A stretch of 64,000 bases of DNA, from contig NZ_JNYZ01000007.1 in assembly GCF_000717335.1 (NCBI RefSeq), positions 62,001-126,000 of the forward strand. The letters are read 5' to 3'. The notes below the pieces were generated by a model. That model was given only the letters and a program-made list of their open reading frames with translations, was not told where the DNA came from and ran no database searches. A program made the position numbers and the translations under genes. Source of the stretch: Amycolatopsis jejuensis. GTDB lineage: Bacteria > Actinomycetota > Actinomycetes > Mycobacteriales > Pseudonocardiaceae. This document shows, in pieces, positions 44,290-51,909 of this stretch. Each line of letters opens with the position of its first letter. The first letter of the stretch is position 1.

Positions 44290-45275
44290 TTCTTCAGCAA
44301 CGGCGCGAAGGCCTGGTCCACCGCGTCGAGTGTCTTCAGCGCCGCCCGGTAGGTCGCTGCTTCGGTGTACCGGAAGGGGTAGGTCTTTCCGGCCTTTACC
44401 GCGGGAAGTTGCTTCCACAGCGGCGAATCGAGCACGTATTGCACCGAGGGCGGCACCGAACCGTCCGGCTTGACGGAGTACGTGATAGCGTCGGCATCCG
44501 CGAACGCCGACGTCAGCTCCTCGATCGACGGGTACTCGCTGACGTCCTTCGAGCCGCCGCCCTTGACCTTCACCTGGCCGTAGTAGTGCGCGCCGAGATC
44601 CTGCGCGATGTTGGTACCCCAGGAATCGGTGAACTCCCGCTGGAAATTGCCCTTCGCGACCTCGCCGTACGCGCCGACGTGCCCCAGTTTCAGCTGCGGC
44701 AGCACGGTTTTGTACTTCTCCGTGAGCTCCTTCGCCTTCACCCCGTACTCCTGGCGGGCAGCGTCGAACCCGGCGAGCGCACCCGCCGCGTCGGACTGCT
44801 TGCGCGAGAGCTCCCGCCACGCCGACGGCACCGACGGCCCGATCGCCACCACCGGCGCGACCTCCTGCAGCCGCTTCAGGTCGATGTCCGCGAGCACCGG
44901 TTTGGGTACCCCGATCACGATCAGGTCCGGATCGGCCTGCGCGATGGCCTCGTAGTTCGTCTCCGCGGCCTGCTCACCGGCGACTTTCGGCAGCTGGTCG
45001 TACTTCGCGCGGTCCTCGGCGGTCATCATCGGCAGGCCGCGCTTCCAGGTGGAGATGCCGACCAGCGGTGCTTTGGCCTCCAGCAGGGCCGGGACGGCGT
45101 ACCCGGTCGCGATCACGCGTTTCGGCGTCGCGGGGATCTTCACCTGCCCGTTGTCGGCGGTGAAGACGCGGGTCGGGACGTTGCTGCCGCTCTGCGCGTC
45201 GCCGGTACCGCAGCCGGTGGCCACGACAAGGGCGGCCACGAGCGCGGCCGCGAGACGGGTCGTTCTGCTGATCAT
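44286..45275 (-). CDS. FecB-like siderophore-binding lipoprotein
   Basis: This 329-residue substrate-binding protein has a signal peptide and lipobox VATGC, so it is anchored outside the membrane. The class III periplasmic-binding fold follows: PKRVIATGYAVPALLEAKA at the N-lobe, ADPDLIVIGVPKP in the middle and a long C-lobe. ATG 45275 was chosen at the start of the signal peptide; the frame upstream is Arg-rich and unlike a leader. It captures the ferric siderophore and delivers it to the two permeases encoded directly downstream. Confidence 0.9.
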   Translation of the reverse strand: MISRTTRLAAALVAALVVATGCGTGDAQSGSNVPTRVFTADNGQVKIPATPKRVIATGYAVPALLEAKAPLVGISTWKRGLPMMTAEDRAKYDQLPKVAGEQAAETNYEAIAQADPDLIVIGVPKPVLADIDLKRLQEVAPVVAIGPSVPSAWRELSRKQSDAAGALAGFDAARQEYGVKAKELTEKYKTVLPQLKLGHVGAYGEVAKGNFQREFTDSWGTNIAQDLGAHYYGQVKVKGGGSKDVSEYPSIEELTSAFADADAITYSVKPDGSVPPSVQYVLDSPLWKQLPAVKAGKTYPFRYTEAATYRAALKTLDAVDQAFAPLLKK

Positions 45276-45313
45276 GCTTCTCGGTCCTCGGTTTTCGGTG
45301 GTTCCCTGGGTGT

Positions 45314-46177
45314 TCAGTGCTCGTGTTCGTCGTGCTCGTCGTCGAAGTCCGCGACGCCGCGTTTCCAGTAGCCGGTCACGTCGTGGTCCTCCTTGGCGAG
45401 CCCGAGTTCGGCACGCAACCAGCGACGCAGCGGCTTGATCACGCCCGCCTCGCCCGCCACCCACGCGTACAGCCGTTCACCCGCAGGCACGCGGATCTCG
45501 CGCACCGCACGGACAAGCAGGTCGGAGCTGCCGGGCGCGGCGGTGCCGCGGTGCAGCCAGTGCACTTCGACGCCATCCGGAGCGTCGAGGCCGATTTCCT
45601 CGCTCGCATCGGCGACCTCGGCGAACGCCCAGCCGACAGCGGTCCGCGGCAGTTCCTCGAGCCACCGGGCCAGCGCAGGCAGCGCGGTGAGATCACCGGC
45701 GAGCAGGTAGCGGTCGTAGCTGTGCGGGACGATGAGCCCGCCCGGCGGACCCGCGACGTGCACGGTTTCGCCCGGCCGCACCGCCCGCGCCCAGTCCGCG
45801 CCGAGGCCACCGTCGTGCAGGGCGACGTCGAGGTCCAGCTCGCCGGAATCCGGGTCGTACCGGCGGACGGTGTACTCCCGCGACGTCGGCGCCGGCTTCG
45901 GCCAGCGCAGCAGGTCGCCGTCCGGTTCGGGGAGCCGGAGCTCGCCACCGGCATCGGGGAAGAGGAGTTTCACGTGCTCGTCCGGCGAATGCGCCTCGAA
46001 CCCCGCGGTACCCGGCCCGCCGAGGGTGACCCGCACCAGCCCGGCCCCGACCGGTGCGGTCCGCACGACCTCGGCCCGCCGGATCCGGATGGGGTACGGC
46101 ACTTTCTCGGCCCGGCGGCCCGCGCGGACCTCGGCGATCCGCGCGGTGTGCCGGTGCCGGTGCGCGTCCCGGCTCAC
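45314..46177 (-). CDS. Siderophore-interacting protein (NAD(P)H-dependent ferric-siderophore reductase)
   Basis: The 287-residue flavoprotein of the SIP/ViuB family has the FAD-binding segment SREYTVRRYDPDSGELDLDV, HDGGLGADWARAV, the GPPGGLIV loop, DLTALPALARWLEELP and a C-terminal AWVAGEAGVIKPLRRWLR with GYWKRG. These enzymes reduce Fe(III)-siderophore in the cytoplasm to release iron. The C-terminal tail ends in an acidic/His run (DDEHDEHEH) that could bind metal. GTG 46177 overlaps the carrier-protein stop. Confidence 0.92.
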   Translation of the reverse strand: MSRDAHRHRHTARIAEVRAGRRAEKVPYPIRIRRAEVVRTAPVGAGLVRVTLGGPGTAGFEAHSPDEHVKLLFPDAGGELRLPEPDGDLLRWPKPAPTSREYTVRRYDPDSGELDLDVALHDGGLGADWARAVRPGETVHVAGPPGGLIVPHSYDRYLLAGDLTALPALARWLEELPRTAVGWAFAEVADASEEIGLDAPDGVEVHWLHRGTAAPGSSDLLVRAVREIRVPAGERLYAWVAGEAGVIKPLRRWLRAELGLAKEDHDVTGYWKRGVADFDDEHDEHEH

Positions 46178-46407
46178 CGGGCACCGCCGGTGAGCAGCTT
46201 CGTCCAGGACCCGAGCCGCGGATCCTCGGCGAGGTCGGGGAATTCCAGCTGGGGGTACGCGGTCCGCCACTTCTCGACCAGGCCCATGATGCGCATCGAG
46301 TCGAGCCCGAGGTCGGTCAGGTCGGTGTCCGGGGTCAGCTCGCCGGGGCCGCAGCCGAGCAGGTCGGCGACGTCGGCGTGGACCTGCTCCGTGGTCAGTC
46401 CGGTCAT
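46174..46407 (-). CDS. Stand-alone aryl carrier protein for 2,3-dihydroxybenzoate
   Basis: This 77-residue phosphopantetheine carrier has the attachment Ser37 in DLGLDSMRIMGL. It is the ArCP half that in E. coli EntB or Bacillus DhbB is fused to the isochorismatase; here the two are separate genes overlapping by 4 nt (ATGA). DhbE should load dihydroxybenzoate onto it, and C1 of the NRPS should use it as donor. Confidence 0.92.
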   Translation of the reverse strand: MTGLTTEQVHADVADLLGCGPGELTPDTDLTDLGLDSMRIMGLVEKWRTAYPQLEFPDLAEDPRLGSWTKLLTGGAR

Positions 46408-47060
46408 CGTGGTGCTCCGGCGGGAACCGGCAGCGTGGACAGCACCTCGGCTGTCGTGGTGACGACGCCGCAGCGCTGCGCGACGTACTCGCACGCCTGG
46501 TAGTGCCGCGGCCAGTCGAAGTCCGCGACCGCGTCGCCGACGAGGAACGGCCGGACGTCCCGCATGAACGCCTCGACGGCCGTCGCCTGACAGCCGATGT
46601 GCGCGTAGACGCCGGTGATCAGCAGCTGGTCCCGACTGCCGAGCTGTTCGCGGAAAGTGCTGCGCTGGAACGCGCTGTACCGCCATTTGGCGAGCACGGT
46701 GTCGCCCGGCTGCGGAGCCAGCTCGTCGACGATGTCGGCGGCACGCGGGTCGGCGTCGATCACCGCGCCGATGCCGTCGCCCCAGAATTCGGTGAGCAGC
46801 CCACGGTCCGCCGCCGGCTGCCGTCCGGGCTGCGCGGTGTAGAACACCGGAATCCCGTTCTGGCGGGCCGTCTCGGTGAGGCGCGCGATGTTCGCGACCA
46901 TCTGCGGAATCGGCGCACCTTCATACGGGGCAAGGAAATACCGCTGGACGTCGTGCACGAGCAGGGCGGCGCGCGCCGGGTCGGGCCGCCAGTCCACCCG
47001 CCCCGCAGGCAGGTCCGCCGCGCTCGGCAGCGGGTACGGCCGGATCTTCGGCAGGGACAC
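46404..47060 (-). CDS. dhbB: Isochorismatase (2,3-dihydro-2,3-dihydroxybenzoate synthase)
   Basis: This 218-residue hydrolase removes pyruvate from isochorismate. Motifs of the EntB/DhbB N-terminal domain are present: RAALLVHDVQRYFLAPY (catalytic Asp), the Lys region VLAKWRYSAFQRS, and LLITGVYAHIGCQATAVEAF with the catalytic Cys. It lacks the carrier domain of EntB, which is encoded separately just downstream. Start GTG 47060 follows the dhbE stop by 3 nt. Confidence 0.94.
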   Translation of the reverse strand: MSLPKIRPYPLPSAADLPAGRVDWRPDPARAALLVHDVQRYFLAPYEGAPIPQMVANIARLTETARQNGIPVFYTAQPGRQPAADRGLLTEFWGDGIGAVIDADPRAADIVDELAPQPGDTVLAKWRYSAFQRSTFREQLGSRDQLLITGVYAHIGCQATAVEAFMRDVRPFLVGDAVADFDWPRHYQACEYVAQRCGVVTTTAEVLSTLPVPAGAPR

Positions 47061-47063
47061 GTC

Positions 47064-48824
47064 TCACCTCTCCTTCGCGAGGGCGGCCAGCGCCACCCGC
47101 AGTTCGCGTTTGCTGGTCTTGCCGACCCCGGTGACCGGGAACTGCCCGACCACCTCCACCAGGTCGGGCACCTTGAATGCGGCGACCCCGCGCCCGCGCA
47201 CGAACCGGCGCAGCTCGGCGGCCGTCAGCTCGGCCCCGTCGGCCGGAACGACGTACGCGCAGGTCCGCTCACCCAGGTACGCGTCGGGCACGGCGACCAC
47301 GGCGGCGTCCAGCACATCCGGGTGCGCCATCAGGTGGTTCTCGACCTCTTCCGCGGCGACCTTCTCGCCACCGCGGTTGATCTGCTCCTTCGCCCGCCCG
47401 ACGACCTCGAGGTGCCCGGATTCCCGTTGTCGCACCAGGTCGCCGGTACGGTAAAAGCCGTCCTCAGTGAACGCCGTCCGGTTGTGCTCGGCGGCGTCGT
47501 AGTAGCCGCGGATCGTGTACGGCCCGCGCGTGAGCAAGGCCCCGACCTCACCCGGCGCGACGACATCGTCCGACACGGCCAGCGGATCGTCCGGATTCAC
47601 CACCCGCACCTCGTCGTCCGGAGAAATCGGCCTGCCCTGCGTACCGAGGACGAGCTCGTCCGGATCATCGAGGCGCGTGTAGCAGACGAGGCCCTCGGCC
47701 ATGCCGAACACCTGCTGCAGCCGGCAACCGAGCGCCGGCCCGATCCGCTCGGCGAGCTCCCGCCCGCATTTCGCGCCGCCGACGAGCAGAACGTCCAAAG
47801 AGGACAGATCACGGGTAGTCCGCGCAGCAGCCTGCACCCAGGCCGCAGCCAGCGGCGGTACCACCCCGCTGATCGTGACGCGCTCGGCCTCGATCAGCCG
47901 GAACACGGTGTCCGGGTCGGGGCTCGGCGCCATCACGGTGGCCGCACCGGCGTGCAGCGCACCGAGCAGCCCGGGCGAACTGAGCGGAAAGTTGTGCGCC
48001 ACCGGCAACGCGGCGAGGTACACGCTGCCCGGACGAAGACCACAGATCCGCACACTTTCGCGGACACTGTAGAGATAATCGTCGTGCGTACGCGGGATCA
48101 GCTTCGGCAATCCCGTACTACCACCGGACAACTGGAGAAACGCCACCCCGCCCGGGTCGGGGTCAGGCAGCCGCTGGTTCGGCTTGTCCTCCAACTCGCC
48201 CGGCACGTACATCGGCGACTTGTCTTGCTTTCGCGACTCTCCCAGCCCGTACACCGGCGGCTTGTCTGGCTCTTGCGACTCGCCCCGCACGCACACCGAC
48301 GACTTGTCTGGCTCTTGCGACTCGCCCCGCACGCACACCGACGACTTGTCTGGCTTTCGCGATTCGCCCAACACATACACGGGCCGCCCGCGACCGACCG
48401 CCGCCCGCGCCGTCTTCGCGTAGTCGTGCCCGCCATACTCGCCGACCGTGACGATCGCCGCCGCACCACTCTGCTCGGCGAAATACCGCAACTCACTTTC
48501 CCGATGCGCAGGCAACGCAAACACCGGCACCGCCCCGGACCGCCACAACCCGAACACGACGGGCACGAACGCCGGAATATTCGGCAACTGCACGACAACC
48601 CGCGCCCCGTCCCCGATCCCGGCCCCGGCAAACCACCCCGCAAACCGCCACGCCCGCTCGTCCACCTCGGCGAACGTCCACCGCTGGCTCCCGCCGACCA
48701 CCGCGATCCGGTCACCGTGGGCTTCCTTGAGGGAGGTGAGGAGCGACCCGAAGGTCTGCCCCCGCCAGTACCCACTGGCCCGATACCGCGCTGCAATGTC
48801 GTCCGGCCAAGGCACCCACGTCAT
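47064..48824 (-). CDS. dhbE: 2,3-dihydroxybenzoate-AMP ligase with internal 14-residue repeats
   Basis: This stand-alone adenylation enzyme activates dihydroxybenzoate and loads it on the aryl carrier protein. The EntE/DhbE pattern is clear: VPWPDDIAARYRASGYW N-terminus, P-loop QLSGGSTGLPKLIPRTH, a VFGMAEGLVCYTR segment, FYRTGDLVR, and C-terminal VTGVGKTSKRELR with catalytic Lys. At 586 residues it is about 45 longer than usual, because residues 149-218 hold five copies of a 14-residue repeat (VCVRGESQEPDKSS type) between the N-terminal subdomain and the P-loop. ATG 48824 has GGAGGG 6 nt upstream, inside a 32-bp tandem repeat shared with the dhbC 3' end. Confidence 0.94.
   Translation of the reverse strand: MTWVPWPDDIAARYRASGYWRGQTFGSLLTSLKEAHGDRIAVVGGSQRWTFAEVDERAWRFAGWFAGAGIGDGARVVVQLPNIPAFVPVVFGLWRSGAVPVFALPAHRESELRYFAEQSGAAAIVTVGEYGGHDYAKTARAAVGRGRPVYVLGESRKPDKSSVCVRGESQEPDKSSVCVRGESQEPDKPPVYGLGESRKQDKSPMYVPGELEDKPNQRLPDPDPGGVAFLQLSGGSTGLPKLIPRTHDDYLYSVRESVRICGLRPGSVYLAALPVAHNFPLSSPGLLGALHAGAATVMAPSPDPDTVFRLIEAERVTISGVVPPLAAAWVQAAARTTRDLSSLDVLLVGGAKCGRELAERIGPALGCRLQQVFGMAEGLVCYTRLDDPDELVLGTQGRPISPDDEVRVVNPDDPLAVSDDVVAPGEVGALLTRGPYTIRGYYDAAEHNRTAFTEDGFYRTGDLVRQRESGHLEVVGRAKEQINRGGEKVAAEEVENHLMAHPDVLDAAVVAVPDAYLGERTCAYVVPADGAELTAAELRRFVRGRGVAAFKVPDLVEVVGQFPVTGVGKTSKRELRVALAALAKER
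48171..48380 (-). repeat. Five 42-bp tandem repeats within dhbE
   Basis: Five in-frame units of 42 bp (14 codons) with the consensus VCVRGESQEPDKSS. Two central units are almost identical at DNA level, which implies recent duplication, while outer units have drifted (GESRKPDK, GESRKQDK, GELEDKPN). They lie in a linker or surface loop of the ligase. Confidence 0.93.
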
Positions 48825-48856
48825 GCGACACCCTCCGCACCCAGCGCCCACCTCAT
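48821..48856 (-). CDS. Micro-ORF 2 (11 codons) between dhbC and dhbE
   Basis: ATG 48856 overlaps the stop of micro-ORF 1, again after GGAGGG. The peptide MRWALGAEGVA ends at a TGA that overlaps the dhbE ATG (48824). Together the ORFs form a chain of three ATGA couplings from dhbC to dhbE. Translation is inferred. Confidence 0.4.
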   Translation of the reverse strand: MRWALGAEGVA

Positions 48857-48912
48857 GCGACGCCCTCCACGCCCAGCGCCCACCTCACGCGAGCCCTCCG
48901 CACCCACTTCAT
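48853..48912 (-). CDS. Micro-ORF 1 (19 codons) between dhbC and dhbE
   Basis: ATG 48912 overlaps the dhbC TGA (ATGA), with GGAGGG 6 nt upstream. The 19-residue peptide starts MKWVRRARVRW and ends EGVA, with its TGA overlapping the ATG of micro-ORF 2. It arises from the 32-bp repeat and may have no function as a peptide; ribosomes leaving dhbC could re-initiate here. Translation is inferred from the signals only. Confidence 0.4.
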   Translation of the reverse strand: MKWVRRARVRWALGVEGVA

Positions 48913-50585
48913 GCGACACCCTCCGCCCCCAGCGCCCGCAACAACGTCCGGAACTTCGCGCTCGTCTCGGCCACCTCAGCCTCCGGCTCGGACCCGGCGA
49001 CAATGCCCGCCCCCGCGAACAACCGCGCGGTCCGGTCGGACACCTCCGCACACCGGATCGTGACGACCCACTCGCCGTCCCCATCGAGACCGGTCCAGCC
49101 GACAAGCCCCGCGTAATAGCCCCGATCCTCCGGTTCCAGCCGGGCGATCGTGTCCCGAGCCCGGTCGAGCGGCACACCACACACCGCAGGCGTCGGATGC
49201 AAGGCTTCGGCCAGCTCCAGCGAAGACGGCCCGTCCTCCCCGACCCGCCCGCTGATCCTCGTGGACAAATGCCACATCGTGGGCGTACCGACGACCTCAG
49301 GTTCCGCCGGCACGTCCAGCCCGGAGCAGTACCGCCCAAGCACCCCAGCCACCTGCGCGACAACGAGCGCATGCTCACTCCGGTCCTTTTCGGACGCGAG
49401 CAACTCGGCCACGACCCGGCCATCCCGCACCGGATCCCCGGCCCGCGGCCGAGACCCGGCAAGCGGATTCGCCGTAACCACCGCACCCCGCCGAGACACC
49501 AGCAACTCCGGACTGGCCCCGACCAACGACCGCAGCGCCGGATCACCAGGCGCGCTGACGTCCACCGCGAACACGTGCGCAGCGGGGTCACCACCGGCGA
49601 GCCGCTTGAGCAGCAGAGGAACGGAAATCCCTTGCGGATGAGTCAACTCGACCGCCCGCGCGAGAACGACCTTGGCCAATTCCCCGTCGCCAATGAGGTC
49701 AACGGCCTGACGAACGCTGTCGGCATAGACGGCAGGTTCGGGGAGCGCAACGACGGACCAGTCAGCCGTTCCGTCCGACGACACCACAGGCCGACCACCC
49801 GATGGCAACATCCCCTTCGCGGTCGTCCCCTTCCCGGTCATGCCCCGCGCGCTCGTCCCCAGCGCACTCGTCCCCGACGCACCGTTCCCTGTTGCACCGG
49901 ACTCCCACCGGTCACCACCGCCCGGCACCCCAGCCCGCCGCGCATCACCCAACGAACCGGTCCCAGCGGCATCCGCTCCCCGCGCAGCACCCCGCAAGCC
50001 GACCCGACCGGGCCGGTCACCCCCTCGTTGATCACCCAGCCGACCATTCCCGACCTCCGGCAGGTCCCCACTGCCCGATACCGCATCCCGCTCCTGATCA
50101 CCGGTCCGGGCGGCATCCGCACCTGGCACCCCAGCCCTCGGCGCATCACCCGGCAGACCGGTCCCAGCACCCGCTTCCGGCAATCCTGGCCCCACAGCCC
50201 GCCGCTCTTCACCCCGGAGGCCGTTCCCGGCAGCACCATCGCCCACCTGGCCGCCTCGAAGGTCATCAGGCTCCCCCGTCACACCGCCCGGCGCAGCCGC
50301 CCGCCGAACCACCGCCGGCACGATCAGGCTGCTCCCCGAATCCGGCCTGAACCCGATCGCCCCCACCACGACCGGATCCTCGATCCCCGCCAGCCGGGCT
50401 GCTTCGAGTGCCTCAGCCGCCGCGGACGCACGGCTTCCGGCCGTGGCGCGGACCCGCGCGTGCACACCGTCGGCGAGCAGCACCCCGCTGGCCGACGAGT
50501 AGTAGAACGATCCCGGCAGGTACGCGGCCAGGAGGTCCGCCGCCCGGTGGACCGGCTGCGGTCGGGCCGGAGCAGGTGAAGACAC
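48909..50585 (-). CDS. dhbC: Isochorismate synthase with a large low-complexity insertion
   Basis: This chorismate-utilising enzyme converts chorismate to isochorismate. The C-terminal catalytic part is canonical: KVVLARAVELTHP, LVGASPELLVSR, NPLAGSRPRAGDP, LLASEKDRSEHALVV, TMWHLSTRI, LHPTPAVCGVP and DGEWVVTIRCAEV. At 558 residues it is about 160 longer than family members, because residues 97-262 are a Gly/Ala/Arg-rich repetitive insert between the N-terminal subdomain (VGAIGFRPDSGSSLIVP) and WSVVALPEP. GTG 50585 is preceded by AAGGGA; the frame extends a little further upstream. An iron box lies 105 bp upstream (50690-50708). Confidence 0.92.
   Translation of the reverse strand: MSSPAPARPQPVHRAADLLAAYLPGSFYYSSASGVLLADGVHARVRATAGSRASAAAEALEAARLAGIEDPVVVGAIGFRPDSGSSLIVPAVVRRAAAPGGVTGEPDDLRGGQVGDGAAGNGLRGEERRAVGPGLPEAGAGTGLPGDAPRAGVPGADAARTGDQERDAVSGSGDLPEVGNGRLGDQRGGDRPGRVGLRGAARGADAAGTGSLGDARRAGVPGGGDRWESGATGNGASGTSALGTSARGMTGKGTTAKGMLPSGGRPVVSSDGTADWSVVALPEPAVYADSVRQAVDLIGDGELAKVVLARAVELTHPQGISVPLLLKRLAGGDPAAHVFAVDVSAPGDPALRSLVGASPELLVSRRGAVVTANPLAGSRPRAGDPVRDGRVVAELLASEKDRSEHALVVAQVAGVLGRYCSGLDVPAEPEVVGTPTMWHLSTRISGRVGEDGPSSLELAEALHPTPAVCGVPLDRARDTIARLEPEDRGYYAGLVGWTGLDGDGEWVVTIRCAEVSDRTARLFAGAGIVAGSEPEAEVAETSAKFRTLLRALGAEGVA
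49800..50297 (-). repeat. Low-complexity in-frame insert within dhbC
   Basis: About 166 codons of Gly/Ala/Arg/Thr-rich sequence with imperfect internal repeats (GDAPRAGVPG and GDARRAGVPG; GTSALGTS; KGTTAKGM). The flanks align with ordinary isochorismate synthases, so this block is extra. No enzyme motif is visible in it. Confidence 0.85.
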
Positions 50586-50689
50586 GAGGTGAATTCCCTT
50601 TCGCACACGCTCAGGCGGACGAACCACCCGGTCCGGTTGCACGGGCCCGGACCCACCCCTGGCAGCCGGATACAGCCGCCACCCAGTTA

Positions 50690-50708
50690 TTCGGTTAGCC
50701 TAACCTAA
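50690..50708. promoter_or_regulatory. Iron box upstream of dhbC
   Basis: On the minus strand the 19 bases read TTAGGTTAGGCTAACCGAA, 17 of 19 matches to the IdeR/DmdR1 consensus TTAGGTTAGGCTAACCTAA. It lies between the dhbA stop and the dhbC start and should repress the dhbC-to-DAHP-synthase transcript when iron is plentiful. Confidence 0.9.
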
Positions 50709-50762
50709 CTGACCCTAGCGGATCGGGACGAAAAGGAAAAGCCGCCCAGCGCGTCGGAGAGA

Positions 50763-51824
50763 TCACGCGCGCAAGGTGGCTCCACCGTCGACATAGAGGT
50801 TCTGCATCGTGATGTGCCGCGCCCGATCGGATGCGAGAAACAACACCGCGTCCGCGACGTCCGCAGGGTCGGCGATGCGCCCGAGTGGAATGCCGACCCG
50901 GAATTCCTCCGGATTTCCCGCAATCACCTGCGCTGCACCGTTCTCGTCTGTCCACAAGAGACGTTGCATGCCAGTGTCGGTCGACCCCGGCGACACGATG
51001 TTGCACCGGATTCCCGAACCGGCCAGTTCCAGCCCAAGGCAACGAGTAAGCATGGTCGCCGCGGCTTTCGACGCGGCGTAGGCCGCCATCCCGGCCCGCG
51101 GCACCCCGGCAGCATTAGAGCCGACCGTGACGAGCGCCCCGCTCCCCCGCACCCGCATCCGCCGCGCAATCTCGCGCAGGACGGTAAACACACCAGTGGC
51201 ATTGACAGCGAACGTCGACGCCCAGTCCTCGTCACTGGTGTCGCACACGGAACCAGGCCGCAACACCCCCGCAACGGAAACCCCGATCCCGATCGGCCCC
51301 AATTCCCGCTCGACGTCCTCGACCACGCGCGCCACCGCCGCGGCATCCGAAACGTCCGCTACAAACGGCACCACTCGCCCAGCCGCAGGACACTGCTTTC
51401 GCCCAGCCGCATGGCGCTGCTCCCGCCCCGCCGAGTCGACCGCCCGTCCAGCCACCTCGCCAACCGCAACCTCGGACACCGTCAGCCCGACTGCGCCCGG
51501 CCCGACCGTTCCCCTTTCCGCAACCCCCGTCCCGACCGCGCCCCGCGCAGCAACCGCTGGCCTGCCAGGCACACCATCAACGGCCCTCAGCCCCGCAGTC
51601 CCCGACCGGTCCACCGCAGCATCGACCGCCACCGACGCAGCCGACCCTGCGCCCGAACCCGACCCGGCGATCGCACGCAGCCCCGCCTCGTCGACATCGA
51701 CCGCAGCCACCACCGCTCCGGCCCGGACGAGCGCCTCCACGACCGCCGCCCCGATCCCCCGTGCACCCCCGGTGACCAGCGAGATCCGTCCCTCGATCCC
51801 GGGCTCCGCCTCCCCTGCCGTCAC
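50763..51824 (-). CDS. dhbA: 2,3-dihydro-2,3-dihydroxybenzoate dehydrogenase with in-frame insert
   Basis: The SDR-family enzyme oxidises dihydro-dihydroxybenzoate to 2,3-dihydroxybenzoate with NAD. The cofactor motif TGGARGIG (18-25), Ser236 in TVGSNAAG, and the catalytic Tyr249/Lys253 in YAASKAA are present, and the EntA-like C-terminus ends [12 protein letters not shown]. The protein has 353 residues against about 250 normally, because residues 55-148 are a Val/Ala/Gly-rich insert after the second strand. GTG 51824 has AAGGG 8 nt upstream; GTG 51833 is an alternative. First gene of the siderophore cluster, with an iron box directly upstream. Confidence 0.92.
   Translation of the reverse strand: MTAGEAEPGIEGRISLVTGGARGIGAAVVEALVRAGAVVAAVDVDEAGLRAIAGSGSGAGSAASVAVDAAVDRSGTAGLRAVDGVPGRPAVAARGAVGTGVAERGTVGPGAVGLTVSEVAVGEVAGRAVDSAGREQRHAAGRKQCPAAGRVVPFVADVSDAAAVARVVEDVERELGPIGIGVSVAGVLRPGSVCDTSDEDWASTFAVNATGVFTVLREIARRMRVRGSGALVTVGSNAAGVPRAGMAAYAASKAAATMLTRCLGLELAGSGIRCNIVSPGSTDTGMQRLLWTDENGAAQVIAGNPEEFRVGIPLGRIADPADVADAVLFLASDRARHITMQNLYVDGGATLRA
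51381..51662 (-). repeat. Low-complexity in-frame insert within dhbA
   Basis: About 94 codons rich in Val, Ala and Gly, with imperfect short repeats ([20 protein letters not shown] and [15 protein letters not shown] and AAGRVV). It separates [13 protein letters not shown] from [10 protein letters not shown], which are adjacent in normal EntA-type enzymes. Confidence 0.85.
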
Positions 51825-51848
51825 AGACCCCACCCTTCACTCGCTCAG

Positions 51849-51867
51849 TTAGGTGAACCTAACCTAA
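51849..51867. promoter_or_regulatory. Iron box upstream of dhbA
   Basis: TTAGGTGAACCTAACCTAA matches the IdeR/DmdR1 consensus at 16 of 19 positions and lies 25 bp before the dhbA start. It is the probable main control site of the siderophore cluster. The Cu-ATPase gene ends 42 bp upstream. Confidence 0.87.
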
Positions 51868-51909
51868 CCAAACGGGTGACGGCCAGCGTGATCTCGGCCA
51901 CCCTCGCAC

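Larger units (their letters stand above)
48816..48935 (-). repeat. 32-bp tandem repeat at the dhbC-dhbE junction
   Basis: Units at 48904-48935, 48848-48879 and 48816-48847 are full 32-bp copies; 48880-48903 is a 24-bp partial copy. Each full unit reads GCGCTGGG, then GGAGGG, GTCGCATGA and GTGG, so each carries a Shine-Dalgarno-like GGAGGG and an ATGA stop/start overlap. The last unit provides the dhbE start; the first is the dhbC 3' end. Confidence 0.93.

Noticed and set aside
48171..48380. Tandem repeats as a CRISPR array
   Set aside because: The units are contiguous and coding, with no unique spacers and no cas genes.
48171..50297. Inserts in dhbE and dhbC as inteins
   Set aside because: They are low-complexity repeats without splicing blocks, terminal Cys/Ser or His-Asn ends.
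46503..50579. Long plus-strand open frame (1358 codons) opposite the dhb genes
   Set aside because: It is antisense to dhbC, dhbE and isochorismatase, whose motifs are unmistakable; its protein is Arg/Pro/His-rich with no domain. High GC makes such shadow frames common.
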